6,142 bases of DNA from Actinomycetota bacterium (GTDB lineage: Bacteria > Actinomycetota > Actinomycetes > Nanopelagicales > Nanopelagicaceae): the NCBI GenBank assembly GCA_009706135.1, contig WLRX01000058.1, positions 1 to 6,142 on the forward strand, read 5' to 3'. The notes beneath the pieces are model-generated. The model ran no database searches. It saw nothing but the letters and a program-made list of their open reading frames with translations, and was not told where the DNA came from. Positions within the stretch are counted from its first letter, which is position 1. Each line of letters opens with the position of its first letter. Both the position numbers and the translations under genes were made by a program. Shown piece after piece: positions 1 to 6,107 of this stretch.

Positions 1-110
1 AAATGAATTCAGACGGACTTACCAGGTAGGACGCCGGGGATGCGTTCTGCGAGCAACCCTATGGGGAAAAGTCCCGCCTGTGAAATTGGAATTAGCCGAG
101 CAAATTGCCC
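1..110. other. Non-coding end of window; expected upstream region of atpB
   Basis: After the AtpZ-like stop, no minus-strand frame offers an ATG, GTG or TTG start that stays open to the window edge. One frame has a TAG at 59-61 and is then open to base 1, but only a CTG (23-25) could start it and no Shine-Dalgarno precedes that. The stretch contains a small GGGA/TCCC hairpin (64-75) and a repeated CGAGCAA (50-56 and 97-103). It looks richer in GC than the neighbouring genes. By synteny atpB should start just beyond the edge, which would make this its leader. No plus-strand gene is supported. Confidence 0.5.
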
Positions 111-299
111 TTATTCGCGGCCAAATCGAAGCCAGACTAGGTAAATCCCGGAGGCGACACCTACGAGCAGCCCAGTTAGAAGCAGAAAGGCTGTGCCGAG
201 CCACTTATCTAATCCCCAGCCGACTGCACCCCAAAAAAGTAAACCTGAGAGTAAATATCCAATGATTGACCATGCAGCATTCTCATCACGTGTTGCCAT
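111..299 (-). CDS. Small two-helix membrane protein, AtpZ/AtpI family
   Basis: This 62-residue protein has a short polar N-terminus and two transmembrane helices (about 10-29 and 36-57). They are joined by a tight turn, GWGLDKWLGT (27-36), which is the hallmark of the AtpZ family (a conserved G-x-x-L-D-x-x-L-G between two helices). The second helix is glycine-rich (TGLLVGVASG). Members are encoded next to F1Fo ATP synthase operons and act with AtpI in assembly or divalent-cation supply. The ATG at 299 has a clear AAGGGGAG Shine-Dalgarno (305-312) with 5-nt spacing, despite the gene being short. It begins 35 bp after the atpI-like stop and ends in TAA at 111-113. It is the last gene before the expected atpB. 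Confidence 0.82.
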   Translation of the reverse strand: MATRDENAAWSIIGYLLSGLLFWGAVGWGLDKWLGTAFLLLTGLLVGVASGIYLVWLRFGRE

Positions 300-334
300 G
301 AGTACTCCCCTTTGGATAGCGCTAAATAATTCAG

Positions 335-757
335 CTAATTCTTAGAATTAGGTAGGGGTAAATGTATGCGCAATTTCATATAACTGGCAATTTCTCCCCC
401 TAGCCAAGCAAAGGTGAGCGCAATTGCCGTAGCACCGAAACTGGTTCTGTTAATTGTTTGCCTTGAAGTAAAGGCACTGAGAAGATACAAAAATACGCCA
501 AGAAAAAGTAGCTTTGCAAAATATGAAAAAACCGCCAATGCCAATGTGCTCATAGGATCAAGATTTCGTGCGATTCGTGATACACCGATATGGATTGCAA
601 AATAAATAATTACTACAAATTGAGCGATGAGTGCCCCTAAAAATCCTGAGAAACCAACAAAGAATGTACTAAATCCGATTGCGATAATTCCAACAATAAA
701 TGAAGGAACAAGTGCTCCACGGAGCATGATGCTTTCAGAACTTTTTTCATTAGACAT
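335..757 (-). CDS. atpI: AtpI-like ATP synthase accessory membrane protein (subunit I family)
   Basis: This 140-residue polytopic membrane protein has four hydrophobic segments at about 12-32, 36-58, 70-95 and 106-126. Basic residues (SRIARNLDP, about 60-68) lie in the loop between the second and third. It has no sharp catalytic motif. The call rests on size, topology and position between the wecA-like gene and the ATP synthase operon, where actinobacteria carry atpI. AtpI proteins help assemble the c-ring of the Fo motor and, with AtpZ, are linked to Mg or Ca handling. The ATG at 757 lies inside the end of the upstream gene (8-bp overlap), with an AAGGA site (766-770) 8 nt before it, which makes coupled translation likely. 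The stop is TAG. Confidence 0.8.
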   Translation of the reverse strand: MSNEKSSESIMLRGALVPSFIVGIIAIGFSTFFVGFSGFLGALIAQFVVIIYFAIHIGVSRIARNLDPMSTLALAVFSYFAKLLFLGVFLYLLSAFTSRQTINRTSFGATAIALTFAWLGGEIASYMKLRIHLPLPNSKN

Positions 758-1835
758 AAACTGAATCCTTTTTTCCGTTTCGAGTTACTGCTATTGCTAT
801 TGTTGCCAGCACAGCAACAGCCAATAGCGCAACCCATATTGGAGCAAAAGCTAAAATTGTAATTGGAAAAGCCAGAGTTGCAGTCCATAAGTACATTATT
901 ACAGCGGTTCGTACGTGGGAATTTCCTACAGATAGTAATCTGTGATGAAGATGATCTTTATCTGGTGCAAAGGGTGAACGACCTGCTCGTAATCGTCTTG
1001 AAATTGCAAGAACTAAATCTGCCAGTGGAATTGCGAGAACAGCAAATGGAAGCAACAGTGGCAACAGAGTTGGACCAACTTTTACTGCTGTAATTGCATT
1101 TGGATCTACTTGACCAGTCAATGTAATCGCAGCAGAAGCCAACAACAAGCCTAAGAACATCGAACCTGAATCGCCCATAAATATCCGAGCGGGATGGAAA
1201 TTGTGGGGCAAGAATCCCACGCATATTCCAATTAGAACTGCAGTAATTAGTGATGGCGCACCAGCGCGACTAAAGCCCCACACAACCGCTAAAAGGTATG
1301 CAAAAGTAAAGAAAGCAGCACCCGCGATAGCAACAATTCCTGCTGCTAATCCATCGAGACCATCTATGAAATTAACTGCATTGATGGTTACTAAAACAAT
1401 TAAGACTGTAACTAGCTGTCCGATACTCGGCGGCAGTGCAATTACTCCATTAATTGGTAACCACAAGATTTGAATTCCGTAAATTAGCAAAATCCCGGCT
1501 GCAAGTGCCTGTCCAGCTAATTTCGTAAGCGCATCTAATTGAAAGCGATCATCTGCCATGCCTAGTAACACTAGAAATGTACCAGCTAGGAAAATCCCTT
1601 GCGCCTCATGTCCGAATGATTTTCCAACAAGTGTGAGGTGTTGAACGATGATAAAAGTAAGTGACATCGCGGCCCACATCGCAACGCCGCCCCATCGTGG
1701 AGTTGGTGATGTGTGTACATCGCGTGTGCGCACCAATGCAACGGCGCCAAATTTGGTTGCAAGTGTTCGAACAAATGGAGTGATCAGATAACACAAAGCC
1801 GCTGAGAGCAGCAAGGTGAACATGTACTCACGCAT
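750..1835 (-). CDS. wecA: MraY/WecA-family polyprenyl-phosphate GlcNAc-1-phosphate transferase
   Basis: This integral membrane enzyme transfers a sugar-1-phosphate, probably GlcNAc-1-P from UDP-GlcNAc, to undecaprenyl or decaprenyl phosphate, the first step of an envelope polymer or linker unit. The 361 residues contain roughly ten or eleven hydrophobic segments. Family motifs appear in order: DVHTSPTPRWGG (39-50), the magnesium-binding aspartates in ADDR (94-97), NFIDGLDGLAAG (155-166), GFLPHNFHPARIFMGDSGS (207-225), and DHLHHRLL (294-301). The last is a histidine-rich loop seen in the WecA/TagO branch rather than in MraY. The ATG at 1835 is 9 bp after the glyA stop and lacks a Shine-Dalgarno, so it is probably translated by coupling; an in-frame ATG at 1823 (Met5) is an alternative start. 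The 3' end overlaps atpI by 8 bp and contains an A AAA AAG run. Donor specificity cannot be read from sequence, so the symbol is by family and by synteny with mycobacterial rfe/wecA. Confidence 0.93.
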   Translation of the reverse strand: MREYMFTLLLSAALCYLITPFVRTLATKFGAVALVRTRDVHTSPTPRWGGVAMWAAMSLTFIIVQHLTLVGKSFGHEAQGIFLAGTFLVLLGMADDRFQLDALTKLAGQALAAGILLIYGIQILWLPINGVIALPPSIGQLVTVLIVLVTINAVNFIDGLDGLAAGIVAIAGAAFFTFAYLLAVVWGFSRAGAPSLITAVLIGICVGFLPHNFHPARIFMGDSGSMFLGLLLASAAITLTGQVDPNAITAVKVGPTLLPLLLPFAVLAIPLADLVLAISRRLRAGRSPFAPDKDHLHHRLLSVGNSHVRTAVIMYLWTATLAFPITILAFAPIWVALLAVAVLATIAIAVTRNGKKDSVYV

Positions 1836-1844
1836 GGAGTAATT

Positions 1845-3110
1845 CTATGCGTTATAAATTGGGAATTTCGAAGTTAAAGCGTGAACTTCGCTCTTAATTC
1901 CTGATAACACTGATGGATCTTCGCTACGGATAGCGCGCGAAATCATAGAAGCAATGGTCTTCATCTCTGCAACGCCCATACCTTGGGTAGTTGTTGCAGG
2001 AGTTCCCACACGAATGCCGCTCGTGATTCCTGGCTTTTCTGGATCAAATGGAATTGAATTTTTGTTTAGGACGATGCCCGCATTGCCACAACGCTCATCT
2101 GCAACTTTTCCATTGACGCCAGTACCGCGAATATCAATTAGTGCAAGGTGTGTTTGCGTTCCACCAGAAACCGCACGCATGCCTTCACCTTCAAGTGCCG
2201 TGCAGAGCGCTTGAGCATTGGTAATAACATCCTTTGAATACTTTTGATATTCAGGTGTTGCGCACTCTCGAAGCGCGACGGCCTTGCCAGCAACTGCAGA
2301 CATAATCGGTCCGCCTTGCATTCCAGGAAAGACAGATTTATCAATTGCGGCAGCGTGTGCTTCTTTAGTAAGAATCATTCCACCGCGTGGACCACGCAAA
2401 ACTTTATGTGTTGTAAATGAAACAACATCTGCATATGGCACAGGAGAAGGAATTGCTTTTCCGGCCACCAAGCCAATGAAGTGCGCGGCATCGACCCACA
2501 TGATTGCGCCAACTTCATCACAAATTGCGCGTACCTTTTCAAAGTCAACAAGACTTGGATATGCAGTAGCACCGGAGCAAATCATCTTTGGTTTGTTAGC
2601 AATTGCTAAGTCGCGTAATTCGTCATAGTCAATCAGCTCGGTGTCTTGGCGCACTCCGTATGAAACTACGTTAAACCACTTACCGGAAAAGTTAACAGGT
2701 GAACCATGTGTGAGATGGCCGCCGTGTGATAATGACATAGCAAGAACTGTGTCACCAGGTTTTGTAAATGCTTGATACACCGCAATGTTCGCACTTGCAC
2801 CTGAGTGCGGTTGAACATTGGCATGATCGGCCCCAAATAAAGATTTAGCTCGTTCGATTGCAAGGTATTCGGCCTTATCTACTTCTTCGCATCCACCGTA
2901 ATAACGCTTGCCTGGATAACCTTCTGCGTACTTGTTTGAAAGAGTTGAACCAAGTGTTGCAAGCACGGCGCGTGAAGTGAAGTTCTCACTTGCAATTAAT
3001 TGTAAATTCGTTTGCTGGCGCTTGAGTTCTGAGAGCAACACCGCTGAAATTTCTGGATCTTGCTGGCTCAACAAATCAAAGTCTGGTCCGTAGAAAATAT
3101 CTTTCGTCAT
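1845..3110 (-). CDS. glyA: Serine hydroxymethyltransferase
   Basis: This PLP-dependent cytosolic enzyme interconverts serine and glycine with tetrahydrofolate and 5,10-methylene-THF, feeding purine, thymidylate and methionine synthesis. The 421-residue length is typical. Visible motifs are LIASENFTS (38-46), NKYAEGYPGKRYYGG (59-73) with Glu63, and NVQPHSGASAN (98-108). WVDAAHFIGLVAG follows (205-217), with PLP-contacting Asp207 and His210. The Schiff-base lysine is Lys236 in SFTTHKVLRGPRGG (231-244), followed by FPGMQGGP (261-268). SGIRVGTPA (364-372) carries carboxylate-binding Arg367. All catalytic residues I can place are present. The ATG lies 18 bp after the sua5-like stop with only a weak GGAT-type site. 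The following wecA-like gene starts 9 bp after its TAG. Presence of glyA at this position is an actinobacterial synteny variant. Confidence 0.98.
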   Translation of the reverse strand: MTKDIFYGPDFDLLSQQDPEISAVLLSELKRQQTNLQLIASENFTSRAVLATLGSTLSNKYAEGYPGKRYYGGCEEVDKAEYLAIERAKSLFGADHANVQPHSGASANIAVYQAFTKPGDTVLAMSLSHGGHLTHGSPVNFSGKWFNVVSYGVRQDTELIDYDELRDLAIANKPKMICSGATAYPSLVDFEKVRAICDEVGAIMWVDAAHFIGLVAGKAIPSPVPYADVVSFTTHKVLRGPRGGMILTKEAHAAAIDKSVFPGMQGGPIMSAVAGKAVALRECATPEYQKYSKDVITNAQALCTALEGEGMRAVSGGTQTHLALIDIRGTGVNGKVADERCGNAGIVLNKNSIPFDPEKPGITSGIRVGTPATTTQGMGVAEMKTIASMISRAIRSEDPSVLSGIKSEVHALTSKFPIYNA

Positions 3111-3128
3111 TTGCAGATTCTAATCCGA

Positions 3129-3773
3129 CTAGGCGAAATTGTCAGGAGATACTTTTTGAAGTGATTCACGCGAGATAGCGTCTTCTCGAATGAGTTCCAT
3201 TCCATCATCTGAAACGTTTATGACGGTGCTGCGGGGTCCGGCCAGAAGATGTCCACCATCAAAAATTACATCAACACCTGGATTTTCAAATCTCTCGACA
3301 TCGAGCAATGTTGGCAATCCATTATTTGTAATACCTGCAATTGCCAGCGGACCACTCTTTTGCAGTAAATCCAAAACGAAACCTTCTTGTGGCATTCGCA
3401 AACTTATTTGATCTAGTCGCCCAGAATCTCCTAGGTCCCAAGCCAATCCAACTTGTGGCTTCACATTGATACTTAGCAACCCGGGCCAGAATGCATTTGT
3501 AATGTCCTGCACTTCATCTCGAATGCTGCGTGATAATCCTTGTGCAGTTTTAGCCGTTGGAATTATCACCTGCGCAACAACTCCGAGTGCATCTGCTCGA
3601 AGGACATGCATTGCGCGAACAGCAAAGTGGCTAAATGCATCACATGCATATACATATCCATGCTCCAGCGGAACAACGATGACATAACCATCACGAATTG
3701 ATTTAAGTCCTCGAGCTAAATGTTCAGCGCGATCACCACTGGTGATGTCTACTCTTTCAACTGGGCTGCTCAT
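3129..3773 (-). CDS. Divergent Sua5/YciO/YrdC (TsaC)-family protein with degenerate active-site motifs
   Basis: The family makes L-threonylcarbamoyl-AMP from threonine, bicarbonate and ATP for the tRNA t6A modification. This 214-residue, uninterrupted ORF sits directly after prmC, where actinobacteria usually carry sua5. It keeps family structure marks: CDAF (44-47), AFWPGLLSI (94-102), WDLGD (112-116), SLRMP (124-128), GPLAI (141-145) and a GPRSTVINV block (179-187). Compared with the mycobacterial homologue recalled from memory, the key motifs are altered. P-T-D-T-V-Y-G is P-L-E-H-G-Y-V (35-41), the K-x-R pair is R59/D61, and the S-A-N motif is G-I-T (147-149). The ATG overlaps the prmC stop (ATGA) and a weak GGAAAA site precedes it. 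The fold assignment is strong. Retained TsaC activity is doubtful, so I give no symbol. It may be a non-catalytic paralogue, may have a changed substrate, or may be decaying. Confidence 0.85.
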   Translation of the reverse strand: MSSPVERVDITSGDRAEHLARGLKSIRDGYVIVVPLEHGYVYACDAFSHFAVRAMHVLRADALGVVAQVIIPTAKTAQGLSRSIRDEVQDITNAFWPGLLSINVKPQVGLAWDLGDSGRLDQISLRMPQEGFVLDLLQKSGPLAIAGITNNGLPTLLDVERFENPGVDVIFDGGHLLAGPRSTVINVSDDGMELIREDAISRESLQKVSPDNFA

Positions 3774-4624
3774 ATATTTTTCCGTATCGCACTAGTCCAC
3801 CGTGGGCGACCAACTAAATCCTGATGTAACTGTATCTCCTGAAAATCCTTGGCAAGTTCAGCCGCAATCAAGTCACCCTGTGCTTCATTATGTTCGATCG
3901 CCAGCAAACCACCTGATTTAAGTAATCGAGATGAAGCTGAAATAAATGCACGAGGAGCATCCATGCCATCTTTGCCGCCAAAGAGCGCAACAGCCGGTTC
4001 GTGCTCAACTACATCTCTTGGCAGATCTGACTCATCTTGAATGTATGGCGGATTAGCAATGACAACATCGCATTTAATGCCAACGAGTGCATCGTTGACA
4101 TCGCTATGAACAATGCGTAAATCTTCAGTAATTGCCTCAACATTTTTCTTAAGCCAAACAATTGCTTCATCACTTTTTTCAACTGCAATCACTCGACTAT
4201 TGGGAGCCTCCGTTGCGATTGCAAGTGCAAGTGCTCCAGAGCCTGATCCAAGATCTATAACGCTAACTGGTGGCGGCAAATTAGAAATATGTGCAAGAAC
4301 TGCGCCTACTAATAATTCACTCTCTGGTCTAGGAACTAATACTCCGGGACCTACTTTTAATTCAAGATTTCTAAAATATGCGACACCCGTTATGTATTGC
4401 AATGGTTCGTGCAAAATTCTGCGGGCCAATAAGTCATGAAAAGTATCTAGTGCAATTGATGTATCGCCAAGGGATGCCAGCGTGCGCTCTAATACCAATG
4501 GATTGTGTAAATCCATGCGAGTGATTCCAAGAACATGTGAGAGCAAAATTTCAGCATCTATGCCATCGATTTCTGAAAGGGCTAGCTGTTCTTTTGCATC
4601 TTTTAGAGTCTCGCGCACGTTCAT
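3770..4624 (-). CDS. prmC: Release factor glutamine N5-methyltransferase PrmC (HemK)
   Basis: PrmC uses S-adenosylmethionine to methylate the GGQ glutamine of class I release factors, which raises termination efficiency. The 284-residue protein has the family's N-terminal helical substrate-recognition domain (about 1-75), including RRILHEPLQYITG (68-80), then VPRPESE (97-103). Next come the SAM-binding glycine loop DLGSGSGALALAIA (124-137), acidic Glu149 at the end of the next strand, and the catalytic NPPY (191-194), which positions the amide. HEPAVALFGGKDG (208-220) is a further family block. The start lies 8 bp after the prfA stop with no good Shine-Dalgarno, so translation probably depends on coupling with prfA. 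The stop overlaps the start of the next gene as ATGA. The neighbouring substrate gene makes the assignment secure. Confidence 0.97.
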   Translation of the reverse strand: MNVRETLKDAKEQLALSEIDGIDAEILLSHVLGITRMDLHNPLVLERTLASLGDTSIALDTFHDLLARRILHEPLQYITGVAYFRNLELKVGPGVLVPRPESELLVGAVLAHISNLPPPVSVIDLGSGSGALALAIATEAPNSRVIAVEKSDEAIVWLKKNVEAITEDLRIVHSDVNDALVGIKCDVVIANPPYIQDESDLPRDVVEHEPAVALFGGKDGMDAPRAFISASSRLLKSGGLLAIEHNEAQGDLIAAELAKDFQEIQLHQDLVGRPRWTSAIRKNI

Positions 4625-4632
4625 GCTTGTAT

Positions 4633-5715
4633 TTATTCTGTCGAAGCTAACTTTGCTGCTTTATCAGCATCTAATAGTGATTGAATGACATCATCTAGTT
4701 CGCCATTTAAAACTGAGTCTAAATTATTTGATTTGTAATTGACGCGGTGATCACTCAAGCGGTTTTCTGGAAAGTTATAGGTTCTGATTCGCTCGGATCG
4801 ATCAACAGTTCGAACTTGGCTTTTGCGTTCGGCTGATGCCACGGCATCTGCTTTTTCTTGTGCATCTGCCAAAAGACGGGCGCGTAAAATACGAAGAGCG
4901 GATTCTTTATTTTGCAATTGACTCTTCTCGTTTTGGCAAGAGACCACAATTCCCGTTGGCACATGCGTTAGACGCACTGCTGAATCTGTTGTATTTACAC
5001 TCTGTCCACCCGGACCTGAAGAGCGGTACACATCTACTCGGACATCATTCATATTTAACTCAACGTCAATTTCTTCTGCTTCAGGAAGAATTAAAACACC
5101 TGCGGCGGATGTATGAATTCTGCCTTGGCTCTCAGTTTCTGGAACACGTTGTACGCGATGTACTCCACCTTCAAATTTTAAACGTGCATAAGGAGATTCA
5201 CCGTGCGCTGCGGTCCCCTTTGATTTAACAGCAATTGAAATATCTTTATAACCACCCATTTCACTCTCAGTTGCATCGAGAATTTCAACTTTCCAATTTC
5301 GCTTTTCGGCGTATCGCATATACATGCGCAATAAATCTCCTGCAAAGAGGGCGGACTCATCTCCACCTGCGCCAGCTTTAACTTCCAGAATCACATCTCG
5401 ATCATCATTAGGATCGCGTGGAAGCAATAACTCTTCTAGTTTTTCAGCAGTCCTTTGCGCAGTTTCTTCTAGTGCAGGAATTTCAGATGCAAAATCTGGA
5501 TCTGTGGCGGCTAATTCTCTTGCGGCGTTTAGATCATCATCGGCGCTCTTCCACTCTTTAAATCCAGCAACAACTGGACCGAGCTGTGCGTAGCGGCGAC
5601 CAAGTTGTCGTGCCTTGCCTTGATCATCGTGAAGTGAAGGATCAGCCATGGCAGCTTCTAGTTCTGCGTATTCGCGAACCATTTCGTGTGCTGATGCGAA
5701 ACGATCATTTGTCAT
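4633..5715 (-). CDS. prfA: Peptide chain release factor 1 (RF1)
   Basis: RF1 recognises UAA and UAG in the ribosomal A site and triggers hydrolysis of peptidyl-tRNA. The 360-residue length is standard. An N-terminal helical domain (about 1-100) is followed by the family block [19 protein letters not shown] (about 114-132), then the codon-reading tripeptide P-E-T at 192-194 inside [14 protein letters not shown]. The catalytic GGQ is at 236-238 within [17 protein letters not shown]. The PxT form identifies RF1 rather than RF2, which carries SPF. The ATG at 5715 is preceded by a strong AAAGGAGAAG Shine-Dalgarno (about 5721-5730). The gene stands first in the operon after the rpmE terminator and is followed 8 bp later by prmC, whose product methylates Gln238. 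It ends in TAA. Seven of the eight genes here end in TAA or TAG, so they depend on RF1 or accept it. Confidence 0.99.
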   Translation of the reverse strand: MTNDRFASAHEMVREYAELEAAMADPSLHDDQGKARQLGRRYAQLGPVVAGFKEWKSADDDLNAARELAATDPDFASEIPALEETAQRTAEKLEELLLPRDPNDDRDVILEVKAGAGGDESALFAGDLLRMYMRYAEKRNWKVEILDATESEMGGYKDISIAVKSKGTAAHGESPYARLKFEGGVHRVQRVPETESQGRIHTSAAGVLILPEAEEIDVELNMNDVRVDVYRSSGPGGQSVNTTDSAVRLTHVPTGIVVSCQNEKSQLQNKESALRILRARLLADAQEKADAVASAERKSQVRTVDRSERIRTYNFPENRLSDHRVNYKSNNLDSVLNGELDDVIQSLLDADKAAKLASTE

Positions 5716-5770
5716 TGTGGCTTCTCCTTTCCTTAAGTTTTGTTTTTTTAGTTAAAAGCTCTGCAACAGA

Positions 5771-5817
5771 AAAGCAAAAGACCGCAACCACTACCAAAGT
5801 AGTGAATGCGGTCTCTT
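5771..5817 (-). terminator. Intrinsic terminator downstream of rpmE
   Basis: AGACCGCA (5779-5786) pairs with TGCGGTCT (5807-5814) over 8 bp, and CACTA (5789-5793) with TAGTG (5800-5804) over 5 bp. The two stems are separated by a 2x2 internal loop, and the hairpin has a 6-nt loop. On the minus strand the stem is followed by a T-rich tract (TTT GC TTTT). It begins about 10 nt after the rpmE stop codon and lies before prfA, so it should end the rpmE transcript fully or partly. Confidence 0.88.
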
Positions 5818-5824
5818 TAGAAAG

Positions 5825-6031
5825 CTATTTTTTACCGAAGCGCTCTTCGAACTTGGCTACGCGTCCACCAGTATCAAGAATGCGCTGCTTACCGGTGTAG
5901 AAAGGATGGCAGACAGAACATACTTCAACATAAATTGAACCGCTTGTAACAGTTGAGCGGGTAACAAATTTTTCACCGCAACCACAGGTTACTTGAGTCT
6001 CTTTGTACTCTGGATGAATCTCTGACTTCAT
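5825..6031 (-). CDS. rpmE: 50S ribosomal protein L31, zinc-binding (C+) form
   Basis: This 68-residue protein is a small subunit-bridging component of the 50S ribosome. Its length and sequence are those of the L31 family: an N-terminal MKSEIHPEY, a CGCG pair (Cys16 and Cys18), a TRST stretch, then [12 protein letters not shown] (Cys38 and Cys41) and a C-terminal [13 protein letters not shown] tail. The four cysteines mark the zinc-binding C+ paralogue rather than the zinc-free C- form. The ATG start at 6031 has a purine-rich ribosome binding site (AGAGGA, about 6037-6042) at normal spacing. The stop is TAG. A second ATG lies 5 nt upstream (6036) and opens a two-codon ORF whose TGA overlaps the rpmE ATG; it sits too close to the Shine-Dalgarno to be a likely start. 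A strong terminator follows the gene. By synteny rho should lie upstream, outside the window. Identification is very secure. Confidence 0.98.
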   Translation of the reverse strand: MKSEIHPEYKETQVTCGCGEKFVTRSTVTSGSIYVEVCSVCHPFYTGKQRILDTGGRVAKFEERFGKK

Positions 6032-6048
6032 TTCATTTCCTCTTTCGT

Positions 6049-6079
6049 GTCTGGGTCGTGATTTTCACGTGAACCAGAC
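6049..6079 (-). promoter_or_regulatory. Hairpin in the rpmE 5' leader, candidate L31 autoregulatory leader RNA
   Basis: On the transcribed strand GUCUGG (6079-6074) pairs with CCAGAC (6054-6049), giving 6 perfect base pairs. Inside this, CGUGA (6069-6065) pairs with UCACG (6061-6057), giving 5 perfect base pairs closed by an AAA loop. The two stems are separated by an asymmetric internal loop (UUCA on one side, AC on the other). The structure ends about 6 nt before the rpmE Shine-Dalgarno, where a bound protein could block ribosome loading. Ribosomal-protein leaders upstream of L31 genes, including an actinobacterial class, are known from memory. Whether this is that class is inference. The hairpin itself is directly visible. 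Confidence 0.5.
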
Positions 6080-6083
6080 TGAC

Positions 6084-6107
6084 GGTTAATAGGGCTAAAG
6101 GTTAACC
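6084..6107 (-). repeat. Second, weaker inverted repeat in the rpmE upstream region
   Basis: GGTTAA (6084-6089) and TTAACC (6102-6107) form a 6-bp inverted repeat around a 12-nt loop, four bases upstream of the larger leader hairpin. An alternative pairing of GGGUU with AGCCC on the transcribed strand would compete with it. It could be part of the same leader, a remnant of a terminator for the upstream gene, or chance. A TATTAA hexamer lies within it on the transcribed strand, but no convincing -35 box accompanies it, so I do not call a promoter. Confidence 0.25.

Noticed and set aside
64..75. GGGA/TCCC hairpin as a possible terminator after the AtpZ-like gene
   Set aside because: The stem is only 4 bp and lacks a following T tract; the ATP synthase operon is expected to continue downstream.
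11..110. 33-codon readthrough extension of the AtpZ-like protein after its TAA
   Set aside because: The extension has no membrane or domain character, and the protein is already full length at 62 residues.
2284..2628. 114-codon plus-strand frame antisense to glyA
   Set aside because: It overlaps the glyA catalytic core, whose sequence is constrained; the antisense product resembles nothing and is most simply a shadow.
5132..5140. P-E-T rather than P-A-T in the RF1 codon-recognition tripeptide
   Set aside because: The middle position is naturally variable in RF1, and PET occurs in other bacteria as I recall. It does not suggest altered stop-codon recognition.
4836..5228. 130-codon open frame on the plus strand antisense to prfA
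   Set aside because: It lies wholly inside the highly conserved prfA gene, its translation shows no family features, and it has no convincing ribosome binding site. It is a codon-bias shadow.
6028..6036. Two-codon ORF (ATG AAA TGA) overlapping the rpmE start
   Set aside because: Only 2-3 nt separate it from the Shine-Dalgarno, and such overlaps arise readily in A-rich leaders. Without conservation it is not evidence for regulation.
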